Assembly (NCBI RefSeq): GCF_000321225.1
Contig: NW_004450267.1
Span: forward strand, 1,426,621 to 1,490,620
DNA: 64,000 nucleotides
Direction: 5' to 3'
DNA from: Odobenus rosmarus divergens
Taxonomy: Eukaryota; Chordata; Mammalia; Carnivora; Odobenidae
Made by a program: the position numbers and the translations under genes. The notes under the pieces are model-generated. The model had not been told where the DNA came from. It was given only the letters and a program-made list of their open reading frames with translations, and made no database searches. Of the stretch, positions 1-12,370 are shown one piece after another. The first letter of the stretch is position 1, and each line of letters opens with the position of its first letter.

Positions 1-124
1 ATCTTCATGAGAAAGTTCTTCTCTTCTGCATTGAACATTCTTCCATCCCTCTTTGCCGCCTTATCCTTCAGAACTCAGCTTAAATGACTCCTCCTCGGAG
101 AAATGTTTCTTAACCAAATGCCAG

Positions 125-285
125 AGATAATATCTTCATTTTACAAATCAGCAAACAGAGGTTCAAAGATATTAAGAAACTTGCCTAAAGTTCTTACAAA
201 TAATATATCCAGAATATCCAGAATTTGAATTCAGATCCCACACCAAAGTCCATGTACTTAATCACTCTACTATATCATCACTTAA
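125..285 (-). repeat. MIR SINE relic
   Basis: Reads as the reverse complement of MIR: 'cattttacaaatcagcaaac' then 'acttgcctaaagttcttaca', matching 'cattttacagatgaggaaac...cttgcccaaggtcacac'. An L2-like scrap precedes it (about 40-110). Confidence 0.65.
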
Positions 286-794
286 ACAGTAACTAAAAAG
301 ACATGAAGAGACAAGACGAGAAAAGACAGGACAGGCAGACTAAATCCTACAGGGCTCTCCTGACCTTGGTATTAACCTCTCTACATTCGTAAACATCTGA
401 AGCAATTGTTTATGCTGAAAGTCAAGAAAGCCTGCCCCTCTGGACCCAAGTCTCCCAGTGAGGGCTTGGGTGCCCCAAGTCACACCCCTTAACATCTCTG
501 AGGCCCCTGGCATGCAGAGAGGTACAGCTCAGCCAGGATCCTGGGACCAGCACATAATAACCCAGCCACCAGTCTTTCTACTTCAAGCCTCCTCCTTGCT
601 AGAGATCCTCTCTGGGGGCTCTAGATCACACACAAAGCAAAGCAAACCTGCCATCACACTCCACATTTCCTTGAACTCTTTCTCTGATTTACCCAAGAGT
701 TTCCTGGATTCAAGTCAAATCGAGTTATTCACAGTCAGCCTTCTTAGCACAAGGTAGTAAAGATAAAGACAGATGACCTGCAGTGTGAGGAGTG

Positions 795-1000
795 GGGGTC
801 ATGTGACAGCTTTGCCACTTCCTGACTCCAGGAACCTGGACAAGTCTCCCTGCCACTTTGAAGCATAGTTTTCTTATTACAAAGATGGGGCTAACCATAC
901 CAGTGGATTGCTATAAAGAACAAAAGGGGTAAAAGCTATGAAGAAACTCTGTAAATCCCAAAGTCATATATATAGTCAAGTTAATTGTTATTATTAAAAG
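795..1000 (+). repeat. MIR SINE relic
   Basis: Forward MIR wording: 'gctttgccacttcctgactc', 'cctggacaagtctccctgcc', 'cttattacaaagatggggct', then a degenerate 'gctataaagaacaaaagggg' and a TTATTATTA end. Confidence 0.75.
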
Positions 1001-1894
1001 TTATCATTATATATGATTCATTTACAGACATTTTGTATCTAAGGCTCCTCCTTTTTATAGATGCTTAGAAGGTGGTGTTCGCTTGAGAGCCTTTACGATA
1101 TGGTGGATCTTTCTTTACAAAACAGGTAAAACTATAATTTGATGGGTAGGCCATCAGATAGAATCCAAAATGTAGTAAATTAACTGGGTCCCCTCTGTCT
1201 AATGAGGCTGTCTTTGAGAGTCCTCATAAAATCTATAATAATTCTAGGAGGAAAAGCCAATAGCAAACACATTTTGATGAAGTACTCAAGGAAAAGAAGA
1301 GAAAAAAGTAGCCATAACCACTATTAACAAATTCCCCAAACCAAATCCACACCTTAGTATCTATGCATAAATATGCTCTCACCAAGAACAGAAGTAATGT
1401 GGTGCTATACTATTAAGGCCAGTACTTTTTCCTACATATACTTTTATGAGCCAAAGCTTTAGTTTCTAAAGATCTTCCAAAATATTCCAAATACAGAGAC
1501 TGCCACATTTCCTGCAAATCGTTTTTCTAATTCTGTTAAGAATATCAACTTCATTAAAACTTTAAAGACTTAATTCTGAGTTATAGCTTGATGAGATCTC
1601 TGTGGGATGAAAGAAATCAAGAGATCACAGTACCTGCTATTTTAAAATGTTCTTACAATGGAAACTTAATTTGTTGATGAGAATGCTTTGCTGTAGAGAA
1701 AATAGGATTAAAACACACAGAGACACATACACACACACACACAAAATATCAGTTTAAATCCTAGGGTGGGTTTCTGAAGAGAAAAGCTTGTTTGTTTGTT
1801 TTTAAATTTTTTTTAACAGACATCAATCCAATATCATTTAATTAGGCCGATTTTGTAGTTGAGACATGAGTCAGACTTTTAAAAAAGAAAATAA

Positions 1895-2110
1895 CAATAG
1901 ATGGACTCTGCAAAACAAACTGAAGGTTCTGGGGGGCGGGGTGTGTGGCTGGGTTAGCCTGGTGATGGGTATTAAGGAGGGCACGTACTGAATGGAGCAC
2001 TGGGTGTTATACGCAAACAATGAATCATGGAACACTACATCAAAAACTAATGATGTACTGTATGGTGATTAACATAACATAATAAAATTTAAAAAATGTA
2101 AAAAAAAAAG
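1895..2110 (+). mobile_element. Carnivore L1 3' end (5'-truncated)
   Basis: The 3' UTR wording ('tggtgatgggtattaaggag', 'gagcactgggtgttatacgc', 'tggtgattaacataacataa') ends in an A-rich tail with 'aataaaat'. The same wording recurs at 28640-28920 and 59260-59640. Only the last ~210 bases are present, typical of 5'-truncated retrotransposition. Confidence 0.85.
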
Positions 2111-3369
2111 TACTTGCTATAAATGTAAAGTATCACCTGTCACATGAAACTACTCTTGATCTATATATTGACCAGAAGTATTTCAATTTGTAAAAATCTA
2201 ATTTATGTTCCATAGATCCCATGATTAAGCATTATTTCCCCTTCTTCAACAATTTTCTTGTTGAAGTTTCTATTTTCTGTAATGTTTCCTTCATCTAAGT
2301 AAAAGGATGTGTTTGACAGTAAAATGTTGAATGAGTGTGCTGGTAAATTCTATACATCTACCAAAAGAAGTTGGAAGGATCCTGAAATATTTTGAATAAC
2401 CACAAGTTTTATAACAGTAGAAATAAGGACTCAGAAAAATAAGACAAATGAAAAGCAACAAAATTTAGTAAAAGATATAATCACTTATTTGATTTATTTT
2501 ACCCACTCAATGTAAATAGACTACATCATTTTTAAAAGGGAGGGGCCTAGAAAACCAAATACTTAAGTCATGAAAAATATCTAATGTGTTTTAGGCTAGG
2601 AATTTTTCCTGATTGCTGATTTCTTTTAATGCTTTGGTTTAAGGGAAGGAATTAAATGATATATAAAAATAATAAAAAATTAAAAAACACATAAAGTACA
2701 TAGATTTAGGCTTATCTCATTACTCTATGCTCTCCAGAGGGCTCTCATTTGGAAAAATGAAAGAGTGATACTGGATGACCTCCAAAGTTCACGGCCTTTG
2801 CAACATTCAGAGAGTCTTACAAACTCTTTTCCTTTTCTTGATTGTGAATGCTATTCATCACCTGCAGTAACTTTTGAGTCAAAACAGAAATGCTTTTGGA
2901 GTCAACAATTTGTACAGGTGTTTCTATTCAAAAGTAGAACCAATGTTGGAAATGAATGAGCTATGTAATTCACATGGATATACTAGTAGCCTAGATGGAG
3001 CAAATAAAGTGGTGTCAACATGTTAGCACAATTTTTAGCAGGCCTGGCCCATACAGATATTCCACACATAAATAAGGACTCAAATAATAACACAATAATG
3101 CTCCCTTCTTTATCACAAGGTACAGAAATGTTCTAAAGGCTTTTTTATGGTTTGATGACTTCAGCCAACTTGCCAGTTCAAGTCCTCCAACAATCCATTT
3201 CCCAAAGAGCTACAATCCATGCAGTGCCTAAGGGACTAACTATTCCTGCTTTCTTGCTATAATGCATGCTAGCTATAGGATGGTCATTTTGGAATCCTAA
3301 TTGCCTGACTTAGCCTATACCACCTTCTACCAGTTACCTCCTGTACTCTGCACTATTCCTGTTCTAATT

Positions 3370-3440
3370 AAAAAAAAGTAATAGTAACAATAGCAACAAC
3401 AACAGCAGCAGTAGCAGCAATCCCTAACAATAAAAATAAA
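3370..3440 (+). repeat. AAC/AGC-rich simple repeat
   Basis: An imperfect trinucleotide run (aacaacaacagcagcagtag) grades into an A-rich end. It is short and interrupted, so probably stable. Confidence 0.7.
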
Positions 3441-6400
3441 TGCAAAATCTACAAAATTACTTCCATCCTTTAATAGAGGGCACCCAGTTTTCTTATACTA
3501 CTTTTCTCAGTGTTGTGTTGTAAAGGGCACAGGCAAGATAAATCAACTGGATCTATTTCTAGTCCCAATTTTGCCCCAGTCTAGCTACACAACCTTCTAT
3601 AAACCACCAACTTGCCCTGATTCTAGGTTTTCACATCTAAGTAAGGAGTTTGCTGCACAATCCCAGATAAGCCATCACATTGTGCTCCTGGGATAGCATT
3701 ATTAAAGTAACTGACATGCACCCTGACACTGGAATTGCATGATGTGAGGTCCTGCACTGTCACCTCTTATTTTTTAATTGTGCAATATCATGATTTTAAA
3801 ATCTGAAACCTTTACCATGTAATTTCCGTACTCCCACTGTGTTTATAAAGTTTCAACCTTATACATATCAGAACTTGGTGAACTAAGACAAGAAATTGAG
3901 AGACACTCAATATGTCAGCCATGAAATCAGAAAAAACAGCTGTGGCCTTTCCCATCCAGTGTTTGATTTAGTTTCACTGTCTCAGCTTCATTCCCTTGGC
4001 AAGTCTGGTCAATGGAACGTGTGTCTCAATGACAGAATTTCAGAGTGAAAATTCTTTATCAGGACAAGTTATTCCATTTCACACTTTCTAACATTTGTGA
4101 CTCAGTTTATAGTTCATAAGGGTATGACTTAGAAGGGCAAGTGATTTCAAGAATAATTCAACTATTAAGTGAAGGTAACATCAAATGCTTATAAAACAGG
4201 TTCCCTCAAATAGCTTTTCTTTTTGGTGGTTAGCAACTTCCTCCCAATCCAGTTAAAGAATCCTCTCTGGAATTGAGATGTGGAAGGTGCTATCTCTCTA
4301 TAAATAGGCTCATCCCATGCTATGTGAATCATGGTTGCTGACAGCAAATCAACAGACTAATTATTTGGCTTTGTTAGTAGTGATAATAGCACGCTAACAT
4401 CTTTCTAAATCTTTTTCCGCACCCCACACTCCCATTCTTCTAAGCTAAGCTTCAGACCAAACTGAAGACCATGGTGTACAGACACATGCATGTTGGCCTT
4501 GCACTGGGCATGTCTTAACAGGGCTTGTGATCTCTCAGCCAGATTATTATTGTGAGACTTTAGCTAAATAAAAGAAGTCACCAGCCAGGATCTTCTCTGC
4601 CAAGATGTACACTAAGTAAATGAAAAAGAGGAGCAGATTAAATAAACACTGAAGAAAACAATAAACTCAGCAATTCCCTCAAATTCTATTTTCTAATGAG
4701 ATGCTAAGGAAAGGGCCACAGGAAGCAATTTCCCCATGTAAAATTAAGCCATGCAAATTGTTCACCTCCAGATCAGCTTCCACAAGGATCAGGTGAGTTC
4801 AGCTCATTCATTCACAAATAACACCCACCTATCATTTTTACTGCCTTGTTTAGAACCAAGGAGGCCGAGTAGGATCTATTCACAAACATCACTTAATTAT
4901 CCCAACTGGAGTACAAGAACATACTTCAAAGGCTGAAATATAAGAGTTACATTGAATTCAGAGCCTTGAAGTTCCTTGTAGCCACATAAGCCCTCAGAGA
5001 AGATGACCCCCAAATTATCCCTGCACAATACAAAGGATTTTATTTTCCCCTAATATGAATTATGTACTCTATAAATATAGAACCCTAGTTTTCATAGAAA
5101 GCTTCACGTTATGAAATTAACAGCCTATATTAATTGTATGTAAACCAAAAGAGATTTTAGTAGGTCTCGCCTTGGGATCATGATCTCTTTGTTTACTCCC
5201 GAAATTTACTATTTGATCAACATCCCAGAATAAGAGGAGTCCACTGTGAAGTGAATCATGTCATGAAAACCCATGTGAAAAATGAAAATGAGATGGTTTC
5301 TTCATAAGACTTAATCCTAAATTTCTAAACTAATTCTGAGCTTCACTGGTCCACACTTTGCAAATGTTTTCCTCACCCCAATGACCCTAGCCCATGTTTC
5401 ATTTCTGGAACCCAGAAGAACATTACAGTCAGAATTGCAAAGATGCTAACCTAAACCAGTCAACTAATCACAGAGCAAGCCTTCTTTCTAGGCCATATTT
5501 CCTTTCAGTTGACCAAACCAAGAGGAGAGTATCTGCAGATTGCAAATGACCAGGCGGGCCACACCCTGAGGATCAACAAAGTCTGGTGGAAGGACAAATC
5601 TGGGCAATTCCGCTTTCATTCTCTCAAGCTGGCCTGATTTGAGCTGGGAATAAGTACCCTAGAACTCAAGATACCCACTTTCCCTTTGTAAATAAAGATC
5701 ACATCCAAGACCAACCATGTGAGTTTAGGAACAAAGAAGAGAATCAACTTCAGAAAGGCCTTAACAAGAAAATCTCTGATAAGTCTAAAGTTTTGGGTTG
5801 TTGGTTCTTTTTTTTCACCCTCCCTTAGGCCAGACTGCAGATACTGTGGTGTTTCCTTAATGTCCCAAAAGAAAGTGAGTGTGCAAAGGATGGGAGCAAT
5901 AGGACAGAAATGTTAATGAGCAGAACCCTGAGAAACCAGGAGAATACGGGAGAAAGAGAATAGGAAAAAGAAGTCTGTGTAAAAGGAAGAGAAGGGGCAT
6001 GCAGGAAAGTGGGGAGGTGAGAACCCACTGGAATGTCTGAAAAGATGCCGTATCATGTGTTGCTGGAGGAAGAGTTAGAAAAAGAAAAAATTAAGCTCAT
6101 CTGGTGTCTACTAAGTGTCTGTGTCCAGAACTATGCTAAATGTTATGGGAGATACAGGGAAGAAGGTTTTTTATATTTGGGTCCTCAGCAGGCAGTATAA
6201 GCCCTGGAAGGATAGATGGATGGATGAGAAACAGATAGAGACTATGAATGAGATGGTTGATGCCTCAAGGATTCTACAGGCTTTATGGGACTAGGAGCAT
6301 CTATACATGTAGCTCCCATCCTAGTCAAACCGTACTTTCATGGAGATACAAAGTGTTTTCCTGAATATGGGACAAGAAGCTATTAACTGACAGAGGGTGA

Positions 6401-6547
6401 TTGAAAGAGAGACATCTGGAAATTAAGGGAGAAGGGGGACCAGAATGGCACCAGGGGGATCCTGGTTCCCTTCGGTGGGTGCCCCCAGGTGCTTTGCAAA
6501 AGAGGAGAGGGGTGTCAGCTCTGGGGAGCCCACCGCCTGGGCTTCTA

Positions 6548-6757
<210 letters not shown>

Positions 6758-6990
6758 TCAGCGCGGGCCCCAGGCCCCGGGCTCCACTGCGCCCTCGGGA
6801 TCGCGCTCCACTGGGGCGAGGGCAGGACCTCGGCGGCCTGGAGGGACAGGGCAGGCGCGGGGAGGCAGTGCTAATATTTGAGGAGGCTGCAGTACCGAAA
6901 ACCCGACGCCCACAAGGTTAGTCAGAGTCTGGGCAGTGGCGACAAAATGTGTGAAAATCCAGATGTAAACTTCCCCAATCGCTGGCAGCG

Positions 6991-7002
6991 GGGGCGGGGC
7001 GG
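6991..7002 (+). promoter_or_regulatory. GC box pair (Sp1/KLF type)
   Basis: GGGGCGGGGCGG is two overlapping GC boxes about 240 bases upstream of the FGF12A start codon. GC boxes act in either orientation. Binding is inferred from consensus only. Confidence 0.5.
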
Positions 7003-7588
7003 TCCCAGGCCTTCCAGTTAACTAGATTCTTGCACCCCAAACTTGCACCCCAAGGCGATCTGCGTCCGAGGGGCAGTGGGGAGTTTGGTCACACTGCGTA
7101 CAGAGTAGCAAGTGGAAGGGTAAGAAGGATGTCCAAAACAACAAGCCGTGCCCCCGCTGGAGAGGCGCAAGCGTTGTAAGGTGTCCAAAGTATATCTACA
7201 CATACATACATACATATAAAACCCGTTTACAAAGCAGAGTCTGGACCGAGGCGGGTAGCGTGCCCCCGGTAGAAAATACTAAAAAGTGAATAAAACGTTC
7301 CTTTAGAAAACAAGCCACCAACCGCCAGAGAGAAGGAGAGGAAGGCAGCAATTTAACTCCCTGCGGCCCGCAGTTCTGGAGATTAGGAGGTCCGTCCCGG
7401 CTGGGTGAGGTCTACAGAATGCATCGCGCCGGTTGCGGTTCTCCAGGGACCGGCCGCCGGAGTTCTGGAATCCCGAGAGGCGCGAAGTGGGAGCCGTGAG
7501 CCCGAGTTGGGGTAGGGGCGCGGGGCAGGGGCAGCTGTTTCCAGCTGCGGTGCGCGCGACTCCCCGCCAGCAGCGCTGCGAAGAGAGC

Positions 7589-7610
7589 GGGAGGAGAGGG
7601 AGGGGGAGGG
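7589..7610 (+). promoter_or_regulatory. G-quadruplex motif in polypurine run
   Basis: Four G-runs (7589-7591, 7598-7600, 7602-7606, 7608-7610) are separated by loops of 6, 1 and 1 bases, which satisfies the usual G4 pattern. They sit in a longer GGA-rich tract (7580-7650) on the strand that is template for FGF12, so the transcript itself would be C-rich here. Confidence 0.5.
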
Positions 7611-7819
7611 AAGGAGGAACGGGGGAGGAGGGAGGAACGCAGGGAGGGAGATCCTCGAGGGCCAAGCACCCCTCGGGGAGAAACCCGCGAGAGGCGAGCG
7701 CCGGGGATGCGCGGGGTCCCAAGAACGGGCGCTCTTGCTCTTTCTGCTCGCTTTCTGGCACAAGACGGGCACAGTTGGTGATTATTTAGGGAATCCTAAA
7801 TCTGGAATGACTCAGTAGT

Positions 7820-7827
7820 TTAAATAA
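7820..7827 (-). promoter_or_regulatory. TATA-like element in the AT-rich notch
   Basis: On the minus strand the notch reads GCTTATTTAAACTACTGAGTC, so TATTTAAA lies upstream of an AP-1 core (7808-7814) and of a 7-bp-arm inverted repeat (ATTTAGG-gaat-CCTAAAT, 7784-7801). Spacing would put a start about 25-30 bases further left, near 7790-7800. It is the only TATA-like sequence seen in the island apart from the ACAT repeat at about 7201-7217. Function is inferred. Confidence 0.35.
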
Positions 7828-8184
7828 GCCCCCTCAAAAGGCAGCGATGCCGAAGGTGTCCTCTCCAGCTCGGCGCCCACACGCCTTAACTGGAGCTCCC
7901 CGCCATGGTCCGTCCGGGGCCGCCGCACCGAGCCGGTCTCCGCACAGGCTCAGAGGGAGCGAGGGAAGAGGGAAGGAGGGGGCGCCCTGGCGGGCTCGGG
8001 ATCAGGTCATCGCCGCGGTGCCCGGGCCCCCCAGGCTCGCGCGGCCCGGCAGTCCGCAGCTCCCAGGCAGCAGATCAGATGGGGATTACCCGCCGGACGC
8101 GAGGCCGATCACTCGCTCCCGCGCAGCCCATCCCGGCCAAGGAAGGAAGTGACCGGCGCGCTGCGAACCCCCGCGCGTCGGCTC

Positions 8185-8198
8185 GGGCGGGGCGGGGG
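8185..8198 (+). promoter_or_regulatory. GC box cluster
   Basis: GGGCGGGGCGGGGG contains overlapping Sp1/KLF sites, followed 12 bases later by a CRE-like CGACGTCG (8210-8217). Both lie in the upstream half of the CpG island. Binding is inferred. Confidence 0.5.
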
Positions 8199-8473
8199 CT
8201 GGCTGCGGGCGACGTCGGCTCGAGGCGGCTGCGGCTCCGAGCCGGAGCTGCCCACCATGGTCTGGCGCCGGGAGCGCAGGCGGGGCCCCTAGGCCGTCCG
8301 GGGCGACGGCGGGAGGCTATCGAGCGCGTCCCCGGAGCCGGACGCAGACTCTAGGGTCGGGGCCAGGGAGCAGGTGCGGGCTGCCGCCAACTTGCCCAAC
8401 TTGCTGCGCGGGTGGCCGCTCAGAGTCGCGGGGTAGCGGGGAGCCCCCAGCCGCCGCGCCGCCGCCTCCCCAG

Positions 8474-8490
8474 GCCCCGGAGGGGGCGCT
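8474..8490 (+). promoter_or_regulatory. CTCF-like motif in CpG island
   Basis: GCCCCGGAGGGGGCGCT resembles the CTCF core (CCASYAGRKGGCRS), with two mismatches in the left half and a perfect AGGGGGCGC right half. Plus orientation points away from FGF12. In such GC-rich sequence a chance match is plausible. Confidence 0.3.
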
Positions 8491-8899
8491 CAGGGCGGAG
8501 TTCCATTCATGGGCAGAGGTTCTGGGCGCGCGGAGCCTCACTGGCTCCCGGGCGCCGCTGCCGCCGCCGCCCAGCCGGCTTGCTCCGCTGGAGCGCTAGC
8601 TCCGCAGGAAACTCTAGGCGGGGACCACAGCCGCGGAGACGGAGGGTGGTACGAATGAATAGCTGGCGGCCGCCGGAGTACCTCTGGCACTGCTCACCCA
8701 CCCGACCGAGGGCTTGAGAGCGCCCAGGTGGGGCCGGGCCGGGGGTCGGGCTCCCGGAGCGCAGGGAAGCGCGGCGCTCGCGTCCTCCTCCCCTCCCAGG
8801 CACCCGCTGCTCCCAGACTCTCTTCTCCCTCCCTCCCTCCCGTCACCCCTCTCCCCCTTCTCTGTCTTCTGTCTCTCCCCTTTTCTCCTCTCTACGCAA

Positions 8900-10072
8900 T
8901 CCTACGTGATTGAGGTTTGGATGAGAAATTCTCAGAGGCAGAGTGAAGGAACTGCAGCTCGGGTCTGTTCTGTCCCATCCCTCCGCCAAGAGAAAACACA
9001 ACCACCGGCCGATTAAAGGACCCTGAGTGCACAAAGGGGTTAGGAGAGGAGGAGCTGAGGGAAAGCAGTCCGCCCTCTCTCCCACAAGCTGGAGCACACA
9101 GAATTCTCTGTTTAGGAGGATAGGCAGTGGACGCTAGAGAAAGTAACAATGCCTTTTGGGCCCTCATGCTGAGCCCCACCTTCAGCTCATTTTGTAACAG
9201 GATGAAGTGCTTCTCCTCCTTGAAACCCAGTTTCCTTGGTTCTATCCAGAAAGCTGCAAAGCAGGTTCTATCCTTAAAATGAGGGATCAAATGAGCACCC
9301 TGCACAGGGAGGAGAATGCAGGAGGGGTGAGAGGGTGACTGTGGCCAAGGGCAGTCAACAACCAGCTCTGGAGAGCAGTTAGGTCTCCAGGATGATTGTG
9401 ATGACAGAAAGATGCTACATGAAACTCAGCAGAGAAGATATTGTCACCCAAGTTTGAAATGCAGCATGAAAGATTTTGGAAACGTAAAGGAGTAATCACC
9501 TTCCATTTGTGCTAAGGTCTGGATGTGGCTATTAGTTATACTTATAATCTCTCTTCAACTTGTCTTCAGATATCCCTAATCCAGACCCTTCAGTGTCACC
9601 ACTAAGCATCAAAGGTAGTGCCAGAAGATTAAATGGATGATTTCCAACAGAAACACGAATATGTTCAAAACATCCTAATAGAGAGCAAGGAACACGAAGG
9701 CCCGTAAGCTACTGAAAATGGATAGGGGACCCCGAGGAGAGGTCACAGGCACGCTCTACATGTGGGCACAAACCTAGCAGAAATTCACTTAGGTAATGAG
9801 AAGGACTGATGATTGAGGGCCTCTGAGCATTGTGTCAAACAACCCTACAGTGTCTGGGGGCCTGGATATTTCATGGTGCTGCTGGACATAACACAGGCAG
9901 ACGGGGGTTTATGAGGCCAACAGCTAGGAGGACAGAATCAGCAAGGCACTCAGAGAGGCGGGGAATCCCAACTGTCCACATAGAACACAATCCCCTGCCA
10001 CAATTCAATGTGACTGAATAAGGACAGTGAACTTGGGATTCTAACCATACAGAACAAGAGAGGTGAAAGAGA
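8900..10072. other. Upstream flank, no recognised feature
   Basis: Ordinary composition returns right of the CpG island. Only short chance frames are seen, no repeat I can name, and no exon-like signal. Because it lies within 1.5 kb of the promoter, it may hold promoter-proximal regulatory sequence, but nothing specific is visible. Confidence 0.5.
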
Positions 10073-10077
10073 CACAC

Positions 10078-10113
<36 letters not shown>
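10073..10113 (+). repeat. (CA)n microsatellite
   Basis: A near-pure AC dinucleotide run of roughly 18-20 units. It is long enough to be polymorphic and lies about 3.3 kb upstream of the FGF12A start codon. Confidence 0.95.
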
Positions 10114-10114
<1 letters not shown>

Positions 10115-10594
10115 CTCTTCTCCAAAAGTGAAGCTGAATACATTTTCGAAAATGCATCCCAATAGGGCTAGAGGAATTCCTTAAAATCAATTGATAACAC
10201 TGTCAATTAGGGAAATGTTCACATTTCACCAATAAAATCATTTTCCTTCCTTGGCTACCAGAAAACTTGTCTCATTCTTGAGGAGGGCAGACACAGATAG
10301 TACTGTCTGGCTTTGGGGGCTCCTGGCCTCCTGCAGTTCAACACCCAAAAACAAAAAGGTCAGCTAAGGTGAGGAATACAGGGAGATGGGAAAGCGAGGG
10401 GTGTGTAGTGAGGCCCTGAGGAAATCATTGCTAAACTTGGAGTTTCTTATCCTCAAAATGGGAATAATCATTCCCATCTACCTCACAGAACTGAATATGT
10501 ATGTGCAAGCATTTTGAAAACTGGAAAATGCCAAATGAGTGAAAGAGATGATGACTGTTTTTTTTTTTTTTAAGAAAATGCATGATACTCTTCT

Positions 10595-10690
10595 GAGATG
10601 CTCTTTTTAAATGCAGATTCCTGATGGTTTCTCAGAACATGAAGCAGAAGTCTCTGAGAAGAGGCCAGGAATTTGAGTTTTTAACAAGTT
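10595..10690 (+). repeat. MER5-like DNA transposon fragment
   Basis: 'aaatgcagattcctgatggt' followed by 'agaggccaggaatttgagtt' follows the centre of MER5A/B ('cagattcctgggcc...gaatctg...gcatttttaac'). It is degenerate and incomplete at both ends. Confidence 0.45.
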
Positions 10691-10722
10691 TTTCATGTGT
10701 CAAACCTTGAGAGTTTTATTCA

Positions 10723-10744
10723 TACACACACACACACACACACA
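10723..10744 (+). repeat. (CA)n microsatellite
   Basis: A short pure AC run of about 11 units. Confidence 0.9.
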
Positions 10745-11574
10745 ATGTAGGTAATACTAGAAGAAGAAATCAACTCAGACTCTCCAAATCTAGCACTTCC
10801 ATAGAATTGCAGTCCTGGTGTTCCCACCACCATCCCAAAAGAAAAGCCTGGGAAGAGGATGTGTGTTCTCTAATCTTTGAGTGTGTTGGGTTTTTCTGTA
10901 GGTTTATGGGAAATGAAGATGTTTTGATGCAGAAGGTAACCAATGTAGTGGCACAGGATGGAAACGGTGGATGGGGCAGGAGATGAAAATGCAGACAACA
11001 CTTGTTTGAAGTTCTCCTCTCTGTCTTGACATGCCAGCATCAAGTCAGGCATTTAAGGAACAAAATCAAAACAACAAATGGGAGCTTTCTGAGAATGACA
11101 CTATTCTTGTCTTTAGATCTCTATTAAAAGAATGGTGTTTCCGATTCGATTAGACAACAAAGTCTACTCATCTTACACTCCTGCAGCTGTTGTCAGAGTG
11201 CTTGTTTAGCTGCTTAGCTCTGTAAGTCATCCTCAGCATCCTTTACTTTATTGGCTCCGTTTCCCCAATGAGAGGAAGATGTAAGTCTCGGGACCTTTGA
11301 GAAGTTATCTAGGATCCATGCACACAGCTGTTTAGCTCTGAAGCAATGTTTAAGTTAGCTTTCTGATATCCAGAAATTCATAACTTTCCTACTAGGCCAC
11401 TAAATGTCAGAAATCTTCTCCACAGTTACAAGGGCATTTCAGCATCCTTGCATTTGGGCATTAGGAATGAGATTAAATCAGCCTACTGATGATTTAGGTA
11501 AAACAACCTGTTTTTTTTTTTAAGGGCAATATCTCAGAGATAACAATACCTTGATTTTTATGCCATCTTTCTTT

Positions 11575-11772
11575 TTTTCAAGATTTTATTTATTTATTTG
11601 AGAGAGAGAGACATAGGGAGAGAGGGAACACAAACAGGGGAAGTTGGAGAGGGAGAAACAGGCTTCCCACAGAGCAAGGAGCCCCTGATGCAGGGCTCAA
11701 TCCCAGGACCCCGGGATCATGACCTGAGTCAAAGGCAGACACCCAACTGACTGAGCCACCCAGGTGCCTCAC
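11575..11772 (-). mobile_element. CAN-SINE (tRNA-Lys derived)
   Basis: The reverse complement reads 'cacctgggtggctcagtcag' at the right end, runs through the tRNA-related body, and ends in CT-rich and (AAAT)n tail sequence at the left ('aagattttatttatttattt'). Possible target duplication built on 'ccatcttt' at both sides. Confidence 0.92.
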
Positions 11773-12189
11773 CATCTTTTTTGAACAACTTGCAATTTTT
11801 CCTTTACAGTTCTGAAGACATCATGGGTGGAAGCAGTTTTAACTACTTTGGAGAAAGTTGCCAGATACACATTGAAAGGATAATTATGGAGTTGTATTTA
11901 TATTTCTGACCTCCACTCAAGCAAATAAAACATGAACAGTCTTCATCATGCCCATATGTTAAAAGGAAAAAAACACAGAACGTTAAATAGTCTTTCCCTT
12001 ATTCACATATCAAGCCTTCTAACTCCCACATCAAACTCTCAGGACCACTGTAGTCATTCACTTGAAACCTTAAATTGAGCACAGAGTATATAAAAGGCTC
12101 TGGTTCGGTTACCAAGGGGAACTCAATACACCCTCTACATTCTTCCTGCCCTCAACGAGCTTACAGGACATGCCATTATGATCTTATTT

Positions 12190-12370
12190 GACTCTTAATC
12201 ACCCACTAGCTGTATGCTACTGGACAAGTTATTTAATCTGTCTAAGCCACATTTGCAAGACAGGTCAGTGATCATGACACTAGCAGTACCTATCGAACTG
12301 GGCTGCTACAAGGCTCAAAGAAGATGTGATAATAATGTAAAGTATTAGAATGAGCATGCTATTATTAAAA
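12190..12370 (+). repeat. MIR SINE relic
   Basis: Forward MIR order is visible: 'ctagctgtatgctactggac', 'aagttatttaatctgtctaa', 'gggctgctacaaggctcaaa', 'gtaaagtattagaatgagca', then TATTATTA. Confidence 0.75.

Noticed and set aside
8257..8292. 'cccaccatgg' Kozak-like start on the plus strand in the island, as a bidirectional gene start
   Set aside because: The frame closes after 11 codons at a TAG and no longer downstream frame or donor was convincing.
7303..8803. Many long frames on both strands in the CpG island (up to 152 codons)
   Set aside because: GC-rich sequence lacks stop codons by chance. The frames overlap each other in several phases and are rich in Arg, Pro, Gly and Ala. No splice sites or known domains were seen.
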